A DNA stretch of 48,009 nt from Pseudomonadota bacterium. Lineage in GTDB: Bacteria; Chloroflexota; Ktedonobacteria; Ktedonobacterales; JADMIN01. Shown here piece by piece: positions 1-8,828 of the stretch. Location of the stretch: assembly GCA_021324535.1 (NCBI GenBank), contig JAJPIU010000017.1, positions 1 to 48,009 on the forward strand, written 5' to 3'. Numbering within the stretch: the stretch's first letter is position 1; the number at the start of each line of letters is the position of its first letter. The notes under the pieces are model-generated. The model was not told the DNA's origin. It worked only from the letters and a program-made list of their open reading frames with translations, and ran no database searches. The translations under genes and the position numbers were made by a program.

Positions 1-78
1 AAGAAAGCCAAGAAACCAAGAAAACCAAATGGCGCCAGCGTGATTGACAATCCGCCTCAGATGCGATATGCTATTTAA
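1..78 (+). CDS. C-terminal end of an upstream CDS (possibly nusA)
   Basis: Frame 1 is open from the window edge to a TAA at 76-78 and encodes 25 residues beginning KKAKKPRKP. Only the Lys/Pro-rich tail is visible, so no domain can be assigned. nusA commonly precedes infB in bacteria, which makes it the first guess, but this is position-based inference only. The frame could also be open by chance. Confidence 0.35.
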   Translation, partial: KKAKKPRKPNGASVIDNPPQMRYAI

Positions 79-559
79 GTTGGGCGGTCTACACCACACC
101 TCTTCCTGGCAGCCACATCCCCAGGATGCGCAAACACTTGCAGACACGCACGGACACTCATTCAGGCGCCGATTCCCCATTCCAGCGGAAACATCCTGTG
201 AGCGCCATCCGGGTTCTATCTGAGCGCCTTCTGCTTGCCTGGCTTGCCAACGAGCGTGTGCGACAACGCGGACAGCGAGAGTAACGCTATGGGAGCGTAA
301 GTAGTTTTCCTTCGCGCAGAATACCTGAATTGTACTGCGCCACATGCGACGCCGGAATGGTGTCTGCTTCTGTGGCCTACGCCAGCCGCAGTATGCGCTG
401 GCATGTCGCTTTCCCTATTTGGATGTTGGCGGCGGTATTCGCGCATGACAAAGCCTGTTCCCTGGCTATCCGCGCCGCGTTGGGCTGGTGATCGTCTAGA
501 TCGCCAGCCTGTTTTTATCGGTGGCTGTTTGCGCGGATCGCTCGAATAAGGAGGGTTTT
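79..559. other. Intergenic stretch upstream of infB, no convincing gene
   Basis: No frame holds a convincing coding region. The YlxR protein often found between nusA and infB is not recognisable. A 34-codon plus-strand ORF at 343-447 contains a CFCGLRQPQ stretch faintly like the YlxR cysteine motif, but it has no ribosome binding site and is too short. The minus-strand ORF at 216-446 has no recognisable family. Confidence 0.4.
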
Positions 560-2758
560 ATGGCTGATACTACGTCATCTCGTTCTTCTCGGAGCGCCTC
601 CACTGGCGCTCAACATACGACTCCTGCGCCCGCGCGTCCGGCTACCGCTCCCTCTGGCGCCACACGTCCTGCCCCAGCTACGAATACGCCAGGTACGCCT
701 GGCGCAACAGGCATGCGCCCCGCTGGGACGAATGGCGCACGCCCTGCTGGCGCCGCTCCCATGCGTCCGGCAGGCGCGCCAGGCGCTCGTCCAGCGGGAA
801 CGACTGGTGTGCGTCCCACAGGCGCCCCAGGACGGTCTGGCGGGAACGGACGCTCTGGCGGTGGCAGCGGTGGCGCACGCCCAGGCGGAAACAGCCAGCA
901 GCGTTCAGGCGCGAATGGCGGCGGAGGTCGCAATGGACCACCCCAGCGTGGCGCTGCACCCGCAGGTTCCCAATCGCGTGTAGCGACTCCGCCCAAGCCC
1001 ACCGGGCCAGTGACCATTCCTTCGCAGGTAGTGGTCAAAGACCTTGCCGATCTGCTTGGCGTGACTGTCAACGAGGTCATTCGCACGTTGATTGCCCAGG
1101 GTATCTTCGCCGGCATCAACGAGGTGGTCAGCTACGCCTCGGCGGCCAAGGCGGCTGAGGCGCTTGGCTTTACGCCACAACCGGCCGCGACGGTGGCCGC
1201 CTCGCCGGTGGTGGCCGCGCGCAATGCGATGGCTGCCGCCGCCCAACGCGCCGCCGCGCAGGGTGGTGTGGTGACACGTCCGCCGGTCGTCACGGTGATG
1301 GGACACGTTGACCACGGCAAAACCTCGCTGCTCGACGCGATTCGTAATACGCGCGTGGCGGCTGGCGAGGCGGGTGGCATCACCCAGCACATTGGCGCCT
1401 ACCAGGTGGAGATCAACGGGCGCAAGATCACCTTCCTGGATACCCCAGGCCACGAGGCGTTCACTGCCATGCGCGCCCGTGGCGCCCAGGTGACGGACAT
1501 CGCTGTGATCGTAGTGGCCGCCGACGACGGCGTGATGCCGCAGACCATCGAGGCGATTGACCATGCGCGCGCCGCTCAGGTGCCAATCATCATCGCGCTC
1601 AATAAGATCGATAAGCCCAATGCCAATCCCGATTTCGTCAAGCAGCAGCTTGCTGAGCATAATGTGGTGATCGAAGAGTACGGCGGCGATGTGATCTGCG
1701 TGCCCGTCTCAGCGAAACGCAACATCGGTATCTCCGACCTGCTGGAAATGATCCTGCTGGTCGCCGACATCCAAGAGTTGCGCGCGAATCCCAAAGGCCC
1801 GGCGCAGGGCGTCATCATCGAGGCCCGCATGGAGCATAGCAGCGGCGTGACGGCTACCGCGCTCATCCAGGAGGGCACACTGAAGGTCAGCGACATCATC
1901 GTGGTGGGCACGCTCTCCGGCAAGGTGCGCGCCATGTTCGATGACACCGGCAAGCGCATCCAGAAGGCGCCGCCTAGCACGCCCGTCAGCATTCTTGGCC
2001 TCTCGGAGGTGCCGACGGCGGGCGACCGCTTCGAGGTCGTTCCAGATGAGCGCGCCGCCCGCACGCTGATCGCCGAGCGCCGCAACGAGGCGCAACTGGC
2101 CGCCCAGCAGAACATCACGCTGGATACCCTCTATGCGCAGATGCGTGAGGGCAAGGTCAAGGAACTCAATCTGCTGATCAAGACCGATGTGCAGGGGTCG
2201 TCCGAGGCGATCAAGCATACGCTTGGCCGCGTTGGCGACGAGCGCCTGAAGGTGCGCCTGATTCACGAGGGCGTCGGGAACGTCAGCGAGACCGATGTGC
2301 ATCTGGCCTCGGCCTCGAAGGCGATCATCATCGCGTTCAATGTCAAGGTGGATAGCGCGGCGCTCCGCCTGGCAAGCGCCGAGCATGTAGACATTCGCTC
2401 CTATGACGTGATCTACAAACTGACCGAAGACATCGAGGCGGCGCTGCAAGGGCTGCTTGAGCCGGTCTACCGCGAACAGGTGGATGGTCACGCCGAGGTC
2501 GTCCAGCTCTTCAAGGCGGGACGCTCGATGGTGATCGGCGGCTGCCGCGTGACGGATGGCAGGCTCACCCGCTCGTCGCAGGCGCGTGTCATGCGCAACG
2601 GCAAGGTCATCTACACCGGACTGATCCAGTCGCTCCGGCGTGGCAAAGATGACGTGCGCGAGGTGGCGCAGGGCTACGAATGCGGCCTGACGCTCGAAGA
2701 CTTCACCGCGCTTGAGATCGGCGATGTGGTCGAGGCGTTCAGCAAGGTGCGCGTCTAA
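560..2758 (+). CDS. infB: Translation initiation factor IF-2
   Basis: IF-2 is the GTPase that brings initiator fMet-tRNA to the 30S subunit and promotes subunit joining. The chosen ATG at 560 follows AAGGAGG at 548-554; an in-frame ATG at 521 lacks such a site. The 732-residue product has a long Gly/Pro/Ala/Arg-rich, probably disordered N-terminal arm (about 20-150), an IF2_N helical domain (about 150-205), and then the GTPase core with G1 GHVDHGKT (248-255), G3 DTPGH (about 294), G4 NKID (348) and G5 SAK. Domains II to IV follow, ending with a typical KVRV-type terminus. The low-complexity arm replaces the longer structured N-terminus of enterobacterial IF-2. rbfA and a DHH phosphoesterase lie downstream on the same strand, as in many genomes, although two minus-strand genes intervene. 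Confidence 0.98.
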   Translation: MADTTSSRSSRSASTGAQHTTPAPARPATAPSGATRPAPATNTPGTPGATGMRPAGTNGARPAGAAPMRPAGAPGARPAGTTGVRPTGAPGRSGGNGRSGGGSGGARPGGNSQQRSGANGGGGRNGPPQRGAAPAGSQSRVATPPKPTGPVTIPSQVVVKDLADLLGVTVNEVIRTLIAQGIFAGINEVVSYASAAKAAEALGFTPQPAATVAASPVVAARNAMAAAAQRAAAQGGVVTRPPVVTVMGHVDHGKTSLLDAIRNTRVAAGEAGGITQHIGAYQVEINGRKITFLDTPGHEAFTAMRARGAQVTDIAVIVVAADDGVMPQTIEAIDHARAAQVPIIIALNKIDKPNANPDFVKQQLAEHNVVIEEYGGDVICVPVSAKRNIGISDLLEMILLVADIQELRANPKGPAQGVIIEARMEHSSGVTATALIQEGTLKVSDIIVVGTLSGKVRAMFDDTGKRIQKAPPSTPVSILGLSEVPTAGDRFEVVPDERAARTLIAERRNEAQLAAQQNITLDTLYAQMREGKVKELNLLIKTDVQGSSEAIKHTLGRVGDERLKVRLIHEGVGNVSETDVHLASASKAIIIAFNVKVDSAALRLASAEHVDIRSYDVIYKLTEDIEAALQGLLEPVYREQVDGHAEVVQLFKAGRSMVIGGCRVTDGRLTRSSQARVMRNGKVIYTGLIQSLRRGKDDVREVAQGYECGLTLEDFTALEIGDVVEAFSKVRV

Positions 2759-2778
2759 TCTCTCACCTGGCGCTGTTC

Positions 2779-2815
2779 AAGGGTTCGTCCAATCTGGGCG
2801 AACCCTTATTTCTTG
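2779..2815 (+). terminator. Rho-independent terminator of infB
   Basis: AAGGGTTCG (2779-2787) pairs perfectly with CGAACCCTT (2799-2807) across an 11-nt loop and is followed by ATTTCTT. It starts about 20 bp after the infB stop. Confidence 0.75.
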
Positions 2816-2871
2816 CTCTTTAATGTGAAAATTGGATAAGCCTACGCGGACTCCAATAGTCACGTCATGGC

Positions 2872-3480
2872 TTAGGCTGGGCGCTCCACTGCATAGCGGA
2901 GGAACGTGACACCGCTGGGGATGGGTCGCGCCTCGATAAGCTGCAAAGTGATCTGTGCATCATCGGCAAAGACCTTCTTGCCGCTTCCCAACACAATCGG
3001 AAAGACGAGCAGGTGATACGCGTCGATCAGGTCACGCTGAGCCAGCGAGTGGATCAACTGGCTGCTGCCGTTCATCAAGATATTTTTGCCAGGCTGCTCT
3101 TTGAGCGCCCTCACCTGCGTCATCACATCGCCGCTTGCCCCGCTGATGAGCGTCGAGTTGCGCCAAGCGTCAGCCGAGGACAATGTGTTGGAGACGACAT
3201 ATTTGCGCATCGTACTCAGCCCTGCGGATTGAGGAGCATCGTCGGCCAGCGGCTCGAACGTGGCGGCAAATGCCTGCCAGGTCTTGCGCCCCAGGAGGCA
3301 AGTGTCGAACTCGCTCATGGCCGCTTCGTTGTAGGCGTCAATGTCGTCGTGCCAGTAGGGCCATGCCCATCCGCCGTGAGCGAAGCCGTCCCCTGCACCC
3401 TCAGCGTCCTCGTCGTTGCCGCCTGGCGCCTGTATGATGCCATCCAGCGTCATGAACTCCGCAACAATGATCTTGCGCAT
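2872..3480 (-). CDS. Dihydrofolate reductase family protein (RibD C-terminal-like)
   Basis: The 202-residue product begins MRKIIVAEFMTLDG and has the layout of the stand-alone RibD C-terminal/DHFR-like reductases: an N-terminal beta strand with the SLDG-type turn, LLGRKTW near residue 63, a GSSQLIHSL nucleotide-contact region, and the LVFPIVLGSGKKVF signature in the last third. Members of this family are NAD(P)H-dependent reductases of mostly unknown substrate, so true folate activity is not implied. It stands alone on the minus strand, convergent with infB. Start at ATG 3480, preceded by an AGGGGAGG-like site on the minus strand. Confidence 0.9.
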   Translation of the reverse strand: MRKIIVAEFMTLDGIIQAPGGNDEDAEGAGDGFAHGGWAWPYWHDDIDAYNEAAMSEFDTCLLGRKTWQAFAATFEPLADDAPQSAGLSTMRKYVVSNTLSSADAWRNSTLISGASGDVMTQVRALKEQPGKNILMNGSSQLIHSLAQRDLIDAYHLLVFPIVLGSGKKVFADDAQITLQLIEARPIPSGVTFLRYAVERPA

Positions 3481-3680
3481 GTGTAGCCTCCCCTGTTTGT
3501 GATTGCAAGCGTGTTCAATGTGAGAGGGCGCTCAGCCCAGAGACGCCATTCTGCATGAGCGCTCCCAAAGCGGTAGAGGGTTTGAAAGCGGCAACAGGTG
3601 GATACAGCAGCGACTCAACGTGCATAGTGGACAGGCTTGACCCCTCATGAGCAGATGACGTTCGCATTGGGAAAACCGTC

Positions 3681-4778
3681 TTACTGCCAGCCACGCGCGC
3701 CCACTTCATCCCAGATGGCGGTTCCATCTGCGGCGACCATCAAGAGGTGATCGTGCAGGTTGACCATCGTACAGCAATGCACAGGAATGATGACGACACG
3801 ATCTCCAATATGCAGCCTGGTCTCTTTCTCGGCGGTCAGCACGCCATGCTCCTCACTCATTCTTTCGAGCGTGAGATGAGGAGCGCCGAGCACGATACCA
3901 AAGCCCTTCAATCCGGCGACGGGCGCATCAACGGGCAGCGCCTTCGTTCCCGCGTCAATCACGGCGCGATCCTGAGCAGGGGTGGAAACGACGGTGGCGA
4001 CCACCCCCAGGGCGCACGTATCGATCGCCTGGCTGCCCAGCGTGACCTGGTTGGCGTCGCCATAGACATAGGTTCCAGCGCGTATCTCCGTTGTCTGCTC
4101 CATTGCCTGCTCGAAGGCAGATGTTGGAGTCGAGCCAACGCTGAATTCGCGCACGGCAATCTGCTCTGTTTGCAGCAGCGAGGCGGTTTCTTGGAGGAGC
4201 GCGACTTCTTGGGCTGCGATGGCCTTGCACGCTTCGATGTCCCTCGCCTGATAGACATGACCGGGAAACGTCAGCAGTCCCAGGAAACGCTCTATCCCAA
4301 CAAGCTCGACGGCCTGTTTGACCGCTTCAACGGTGGGACGCCCCGGCTGCGTTCCAAGACGATGATGACCCGTATCCACTTCCCACAACAGCCCCACCGA
4401 TTGAGGAAGCCCTCGCGCGGCTTCGAGAGAATCTACAGCGACCGTGAGGTGGGGAACGCGCTCGGCCAGCGCGGCAAGACGTGTGAGCTTGGGGGCGCCG
4501 ATGGGAGGGTGAACAAGCAAAAGGTTCTCTACGCCGTGCTGAGCAAAATATTCCGCCTCGCGAAGCGTTGCGACCGTGAGGCCACGCGCTCCGGCTTGCA
4601 ACTGAAGGCGCCCGACGCGCGCGCTTTTATGCGTTTTCGCATGCTGACGCAGCGCTGCGCCAACGCTTTCCGCACGCGCCTGCATGGCGGAAATATTCGC
4701 CCGTAGCAGTGTTTCGTCTACTACCGCAATCGGCGTGGTGTAGGGGTCAGCAGCGGCGAAGAGAAGATCGAGATTCAT
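3681..4778 (-). CDS. PLP enzyme of the D-serine dehydratase / D-threonine aldolase family
   Basis: A 365-residue fold-type III PLP enzyme. The N-terminal alanine racemase-like barrel carries RQHAKTHKS, with K48 the expected Schiff-base lysine. The C-terminal domain has a metal site, PVHCCT, with H334 and C336. In the characterised families D-serine dehydratase uses His-x-Cys for zinc whereas D-threonine aldolase uses His-x-Asp, so the visible residues favour D-serine dehydratase-like deamination of D-serine or a related D-hydroxy amino acid. The substrate is not proven. The gene is divergent from rbfA, with about 280 bp between the two starts. Confidence 0.88.
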   Translation of the reverse strand: MNLDLLFAAADPYTTPIAVVDETLLRANISAMQARAESVGAALRQHAKTHKSARVGRLQLQAGARGLTVATLREAEYFAQHGVENLLLVHPPIGAPKLTRLAALAERVPHLTVAVDSLEAARGLPQSVGLLWEVDTGHHRLGTQPGRPTVEAVKQAVELVGIERFLGLLTFPGHVYQARDIEACKAIAAQEVALLQETASLLQTEQIAVREFSVGSTPTSAFEQAMEQTTEIRAGTYVYGDANQVTLGSQAIDTCALGVVATVVSTPAQDRAVIDAGTKALPVDAPVAGLKGFGIVLGAPHLTLERMSEEHGVLTAEKETRLHIGDRVVIIPVHCCTMVNLHDHLLMVAADGTAIWDEVGARGWQ

Positions 4779-4951
4779 GGTGGCTCATGGCTCCTTGTGG
4801 AAAGATTACGGGAAGAGCATGACGTGTCCTTGCATAGTACCATAGGCGCATTCAGGCCTTTTGGGCAGGGGTGTCATGTCCAGTGGCACATCTGGCATAT
4901 CGCCTGTGGCATTGTTATGCTGAATCGCCGTCCCAAAAACAGCCTATGCGC

Positions 4952-4980
4952 TTGCGGCGCGCCCCGCGACGGGGTATTCT
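4952..4980 (+). promoter_or_regulatory. Possible sigma-70 promoter upstream of rbfA
   Basis: TTGCGG (4952-4957), a 17-bp spacer and TATTCT (4975-4980) lie about 75 bp before the rbfA start. Box matches are 3/6 and 4/6, so this is a weak call that rests on ideal spacing and position. Confidence 0.35.
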
Positions 4981-5056
4981 TAGCATAGGGGGGATGTCTC
5001 CAAAGGCGCCAGCGGATGGCGCTTGCTTTGCCACATGCTCCCTATTGGAGGCTTGT

Positions 5057-5476
5057 ATGGCGCATCAACCACAACAACATCGGCGCAAGGATCAACTCAG
5101 CCATCTCATCGCTCGTGAACTCAGCGAACTAATCGCGCGGATGAAAGACCCGCGCATCGGTTTCGCCAGCGTGACGGGCGTTGACCTCTCGCAGGATTTG
5201 CGACATGCCAAGGTCTACATCAGTGTGATGGGCAGCGCGGATGAGCAGCGCGCCTCGATGACGGCGCTGACCCATGCAACGGGCTTCCTCCGCCATGAGC
5301 TTGCCCAGCGGTTGACCATTCGCTACACCCCAGAGCTTGTCTTCCGGTTAGATGACTCGATTGCGCGCGGCGCGCATGTGCTCGACCTGATCAATCAGAC
5401 AATGGTGTCCACGCAACCCGCGCCGAGCGCGCAGCCTGCTCAGCCGCCAGCGCAGCCCACCCAGCCGGGCGAGTAA
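5057..5476 (+). CDS. rbfA: 30S ribosome-binding factor RbfA
   Basis: RbfA is a KH-type assembly factor that binds the 16S rRNA helix 1 region during late 30S maturation and cold adaptation. The 139-residue product has the classic pattern: a basic start, ELSELIARMKDPRIGFASVT, VDLSQDLRHAKVYISVMG, a helix ending FLRHELAQRL, and RYTPELVFRLDDSIARG. The tail (about 115-139) is a Pro/Gln/Ala repeat beyond the domain. The ATG at 5057 is chosen because GGAG sits 6 bases upstream and because the family starts here; an upstream GTG frame extension to 4871 is not conserved-looking. The DHH phosphoesterase follows 109 bp downstream, a common pairing with rbfA. Confidence 0.96.
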   Translation: MAHQPQQHRRKDQLSHLIARELSELIARMKDPRIGFASVTGVDLSQDLRHAKVYISVMGSADEQRASMTALTHATGFLRHELAQRLTIRYTPELVFRLDDSIARGAHVLDLINQTMVSTQPAPSAQPAQPPAQPTQPGE

Positions 5477-5585
5477 ACGCGGTAGGCATGATGTGATAGA
5501 TTCCAGGGGTCGCAGGGCAACCGCTCTCCGGCCCCCGTATTATGTGGCGCTCTAGATTACACCAGACGAGACCGAAAGAGGCGCT

Positions 5586-6785
5586 ATGCAAGAAACACGA
5601 GAGACGCCAGAGACGCCAGAGACGCCAGTGAGGCCAGCGACAACGCCAGCCGCCACCACCGAGATCGTCAACACCCACTTCGAGGATGCGCAGCTTCCCG
5701 CGCAGCTCCGTCGGCTCGCTGAGCGCAAGACACAGGTTGGAAACATCCTCGCGGGCGAAATCGATCACGAGCTGGCGACACGCGCCTGGGAGCTACTCAG
5801 CGGCGCGACGGATATCCTCATCCTTGCCCACGAGCATCCCGATCCCGATACGCTTGGCTCGGCGCTTGGCCTGATGTATGCGCTCGAGCCGCTGGGCAAA
5901 CGCTGCGTGGTCGCCTGCGCCGATCCCGTTCCAGCGGACTTTCGCGCCTTCCTGCCTGGCTATGAGCGTGTTGTCTCTGAGCTGCCCAATGAAGACTTCG
6001 ATCTGGTGGTGGCGCTCGACGCTGGCGATCTCACTCGCTACGGTTCACTGTATGATAACCACAAAGCCTTTTTTGACGCCGCCCTCTTGCTCAATATGGA
6101 TCACCACGTCACGTCGCCAGGGATCGGCGTCTGCGCCATCATCGACGTTCCCTCGGCGGCTACCGCCGAACTGTTGACGATCTTTCTGCTGCATGTCGGC
6201 CAGCCCATCCCCAGGCTGGCGGCGGATTGCCTGCTCGCAGGGATCATCACCGATACGCGCGCCTTTGAGTTTGACGCTACCACTGACCGTACGCTACTCG
6301 CAGGGGCGTATCTCGTCGCATGTGGGGCGATTCCCGAAGCGATCATCAAGCCGATGTATCGGCTGAAGCCCCTGGCGAAGGCGCGCCTGTGGGGACGCGC
6401 GCTGAGCGCCGTGCGCGATACGGCAGGCGGGCGCATCGTCTGGGCGCAGATTAGCCAGACCGACCTTGCAGCCGCCGGGGCGACAAGCGATATGGACGAT
6501 GGCCTCTCTACCTATCTCGTGGATATTCCAGGTGTCGCCTATGCGGCGCTTCTGCGCGAAAGCCTGGACGGCTCAACGCGCGTGAGCCTGCGTACCACGG
6601 CTCCCTACGATGCTGCTGCCGTCTGTGCGCAATTTGATGGCGGCGGCCATGTGCGCGCCGCCGGTTGCACGCTGCATATGGGGTTAGAGGAGGCAAGCCA
6701 AACGCTGGTGGCGGCGCTCGAAGCGGCGCTCGAAGCGGCGCTCATTTCAACGGGCCGTAGCGCGCAATCACCTCATCCAGCGTAG
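5586..6785 (+). CDS. nrnA: DHH/DHHA1 phosphoesterase (NrnA-like oligoribonuclease / pAp phosphatase)
   Basis: A 399-residue DHH-superfamily phosphoesterase. Visible motifs are AHEHPDPDTLGS (metal ligands H82, D86, D88), LDAGD, the family-defining MDHH, and a C-terminal DHHA1 GGGHVRAAG. NrnA-type enzymes degrade very short RNAs (nanoRNA) or linear cyclic-dinucleotide products and can dephosphorylate pAp. Position after rbfA fits the NrnA branch. The N-terminal 35 residues are a Thr/Pro-rich extension with a repeated ETPETP. The last 14 codons overlap the convergent pfkB-type gene by 44 bp, and this stretch contains a tandem repeat of GCGGCGCTCGAA that may have extended the reading frame. Confidence 0.93.
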   Translation: MQETRETPETPETPVRPATTPAATTEIVNTHFEDAQLPAQLRRLAERKTQVGNILAGEIDHELATRAWELLSGATDILILAHEHPDPDTLGSALGLMYALEPLGKRCVVACADPVPADFRAFLPGYERVVSELPNEDFDLVVALDAGDLTRYGSLYDNHKAFFDAALLLNMDHHVTSPGIGVCAIIDVPSAATAELLTIFLLHVGQPIPRLAADCLLAGIITDTRAFEFDATTDRTLLAGAYLVACGAIPEAIIKPMYRLKPLAKARLWGRALSAVRDTAGGRIVWAQISQTDLAAAGATSDMDDGLSTYLVDIPGVAYAALLRESLDGSTRVSLRTTAPYDAAAVCAQFDGGGHVRAAGCTLHMGLEEASQTLVAALEAALEAALISTGRSAQSPHPA

Positions 6786-7686
6786 GGATTGTGCTCGTCC
6801 CCTGTCCCTCAACCGAGATGGAGGCGCAGCGGTTGGCGAAGTCCACTGCGGCGCGCGGATCATTGGTCTCGCGCAGGCGATAGAGGAAGGCGGCGGCGAA
6901 GACATCGCCCGCGCCCGTGGAGTCTACAAGCTGCGTCTTGTACGCCGGAAACATCTCAGGCGGGCCGCCATTGAGCCGTAAGGAGGCTCCCACCGAGCCG
7001 CGCGTCGCCACGACGATGGGCGTCACGCTGGACCAGACGCCAAGTTGCGCGTTGGCGTCGGCGACGGTGATGGGGATGCGATCCAGCGGCGAAACATAGA
7101 CGTTTGGCGGTAGCAACAGGTCTTCGTAGCTCAGCAGCAATGCCTGCAAGGTGGGCAGCGCCACCAGGTCTTGTTCGAGCAGTTTTGGAATCACATTGCC
7201 TGAGGCTTCCAGACGGCGCAGCCAGCCCTGGGCCGTCGCCGCGACAAGCGCATCGGGAAACGCCGCGCCGAGTTCGGGATCGATCTCATGGATGACCGGC
7301 GCCAGCAACACCACCGGCGCGGAACGCCAGGCCAGCGGAATGTCGTTCAGGCCAAGCGGGTTGGCGCGCTCGCGCAAACGCAACCGCCGCACCCCATCTG
7401 GGTAGATATGCTCAAACGTGGTGGCGACGGGCGACAGCGAGGCAGCAATCGCCGCGCCTGGAATCGCCGCCTGAAGGCTGAGCAGTATCTCGTTGGGGCC
7501 GCTGGTGACGATGCCCACACGCCAGCCAAGCCGCGCGGCGGCCAGCCCTGCGTAGAGCGCCGTGCCGCCGAGGCGTGTAGCTCCCCCCGGCAGAATGTCA
7601 TAGGTGACATGGCCCACAAGAAGCAGATCGGGCGCTGGTTCACTTGGAGCCGCTTGATCAGCATAGACATCAGAAGTATCACTCAT
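6742..7686 (-). CDS. PfkB-family carbohydrate/nucleoside kinase
   Basis: A ribokinase-fold kinase of 314 residues. The N-terminal LLLVGHVTYDILP and GGTALYAGLAAARLG motifs form the substrate pocket, and DSTGAGDVFAAAFLYRL near residue 260 contains the anion hole and catalytic Asp of the PfkB signature. The sugar or nucleoside substrate cannot be read from sequence. The ATG at 7686 is preferred over an in-frame TTG seven codons upstream because TTGGAG lies 8 to 13 bases before it. Its 3' end overlaps the DHH phosphoesterase gene convergently by 44 bp. It lies 126 bp behind jag on the same strand. Confidence 0.9.
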   Translation of the reverse strand: MSDTSDVYADQAAPSEPAPDLLLVGHVTYDILPGGATRLGGTALYAGLAAARLGWRVGIVTSGPNEILLSLQAAIPGAAIAASLSPVATTFEHIYPDGVRRLRLRERANPLGLNDIPLAWRSAPVVLLAPVIHEIDPELGAAFPDALVAATAQGWLRRLEASGNVIPKLLEQDLVALPTLQALLLSYEDLLLPPNVYVSPLDRIPITVADANAQLGVWSSVTPIVVATRGSVGASLRLNGGPPEMFPAYKTQLVDSTGAGDVFAAAFLYRLRETNDPRAAVDFANRCASISVEGQGTSTIPTLDEVIARYGPLK

Positions 7687-7812
7687 AAACCGCTCCAAGA
7701 GACGCAAACGAGGCGCCTAGAGTAATGACCTGAAGAATACGTTTAGATCGGCATAGAGAGAACTTGGGGAGCGCAGAGAAACCACGGGACGGTATACACC
7801 TTTTGGGCCAGC

Positions 7813-8796
7813 TTAGCGGCGTTTGAGCGCCACCACCACGCGCCGCTGTTCTCCCTCGCCCGTGCTATCGCTCGATATGTCGGGGTAGTCGGCAAGCGCA
7901 AGGTGGATCAGGCGCCGCTCGTTTGGCGACATCGCTTCAAGCATGACGGGCGCGCCTGTGCGACGCACCTGCTCGGCGACGCGCTCGGCCATGACCCGCA
8001 GGTTATCCTCGCGGCGCTGGCGATAGCCTTCGGCGTCAACGATGACCCGTCCATGTTTTCCTGCCTGCTTGGTGACAATCATATTGATGATCAACTGCAA
8101 GGCGGCCAGCGTCTCGCCCCGCCGTCCAATCAGCAAGCTCAACGGCTGGTTGTCCACTGGCACGATATTCAGGATCAGCAGTTCATCGCCAGTCGGCTCC
8201 AGCGCTTCAATCTCACAACGGATGCCCATATGACCGAGGATCATGCGGAGCGCCTCGATGGCGATGTCCTCGGCGCTGGCGTCCGGCCCCAGGGCGTCGC
8301 GAAGCGCGGCGGTGATCAGTTCTTGCCCCAGGCCGCGCTCTTCGCTCTCGTCATACTGCTCAAACTCATCAAAAGTCGCCAGTTCGTCGGAACCTTTTTC
8401 TGTGGTGTATGGCCCCAGGGGCGCTTCCGGCCCGCCACTCTGAGCATCCCGATAGCCTTGATAGCCTGCCCCGTAGGGCTGAGGATAGTCGTCGTACACT
8501 TCATAGGAGCCGTACTCATCGAGTTCGTCGGCGTCATCTACTTGCGCAGCCGGACGACGCCCCTGGCCGTTCGGCTTGACAAACACACGCACGCGCGCTT
8601 CCCGTGGTCCCAACTCGCGTGCGCCGCCCCGGCGCGGCTCTTGCAACACGACAATCTCGACTTCATCGCGGGTACGCCCCAGGCGCGCCAACGCCAGGAG
8701 GATTGCATCTTCGATTGATTTCCCAGAGGTCTCTACACTCTCCACAGGCGCCTCTTTCGCTCTCTCGCTCTCTCGCTTCCACTCGTCCGCGCTCAT
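7813..8796 (-). CDS. jag: RNA-binding protein Jag/KhpB (SpoIIIJ-associated)
   Basis: The 327-residue protein has three recognisable parts: a Jag_N domain at the start (VETSGKSIEDAILLALARLG), a KH domain with LIGRRGETLAALQLI (about 225-240), and a C-terminal R3H domain with NERRLIHLAL. KhpB proteins bind RNA with KhpA and influence cell elongation and division. Between Jag_N and KH is an unusual acidic, Tyr/Gln/Gly-rich insert of about 90 residues (around 80-170) that looks disordered. It lies 32 bp behind yidC in the same order as in most bacteria, so co-transcription with rpmH-rnpA-yidD-yidC is expected. Confidence 0.96.
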   Translation of the reverse strand: MSADEWKRESERAKEAPVESVETSGKSIEDAILLALARLGRTRDEVEIVVLQEPRRGGARELGPREARVRVFVKPNGQGRRPAAQVDDADELDEYGSYEVYDDYPQPYGAGYQGYRDAQSGGPEAPLGPYTTEKGSDELATFDEFEQYDESEERGLGQELITAALRDALGPDASAEDIAIEALRMILGHMGIRCEIEALEPTGDELLILNIVPVDNQPLSLLIGRRGETLAALQLIINMIVTKQAGKHGRVIVDAEGYRQRREDNLRVMAERVAEQVRRTGAPVMLEAMSPNERRLIHLALADYPDISSDSTGEGEQRRVVVALKRR

Positions 8797-8828
8797 ACGC
8801 TCGTATGCGCTCTGCTTAAGCGCGCCTA

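Noticed and set aside
343-447. Short ORF with CFC motif resembling YlxR
   Set aside because: It is only 34 codons, has no ribosome site, and the similarity is too weak.
905-1660. 251-codon ORF on the minus strand
   Set aside because: It is antisense to infB, whose frame is certain; composition explains the open frame.
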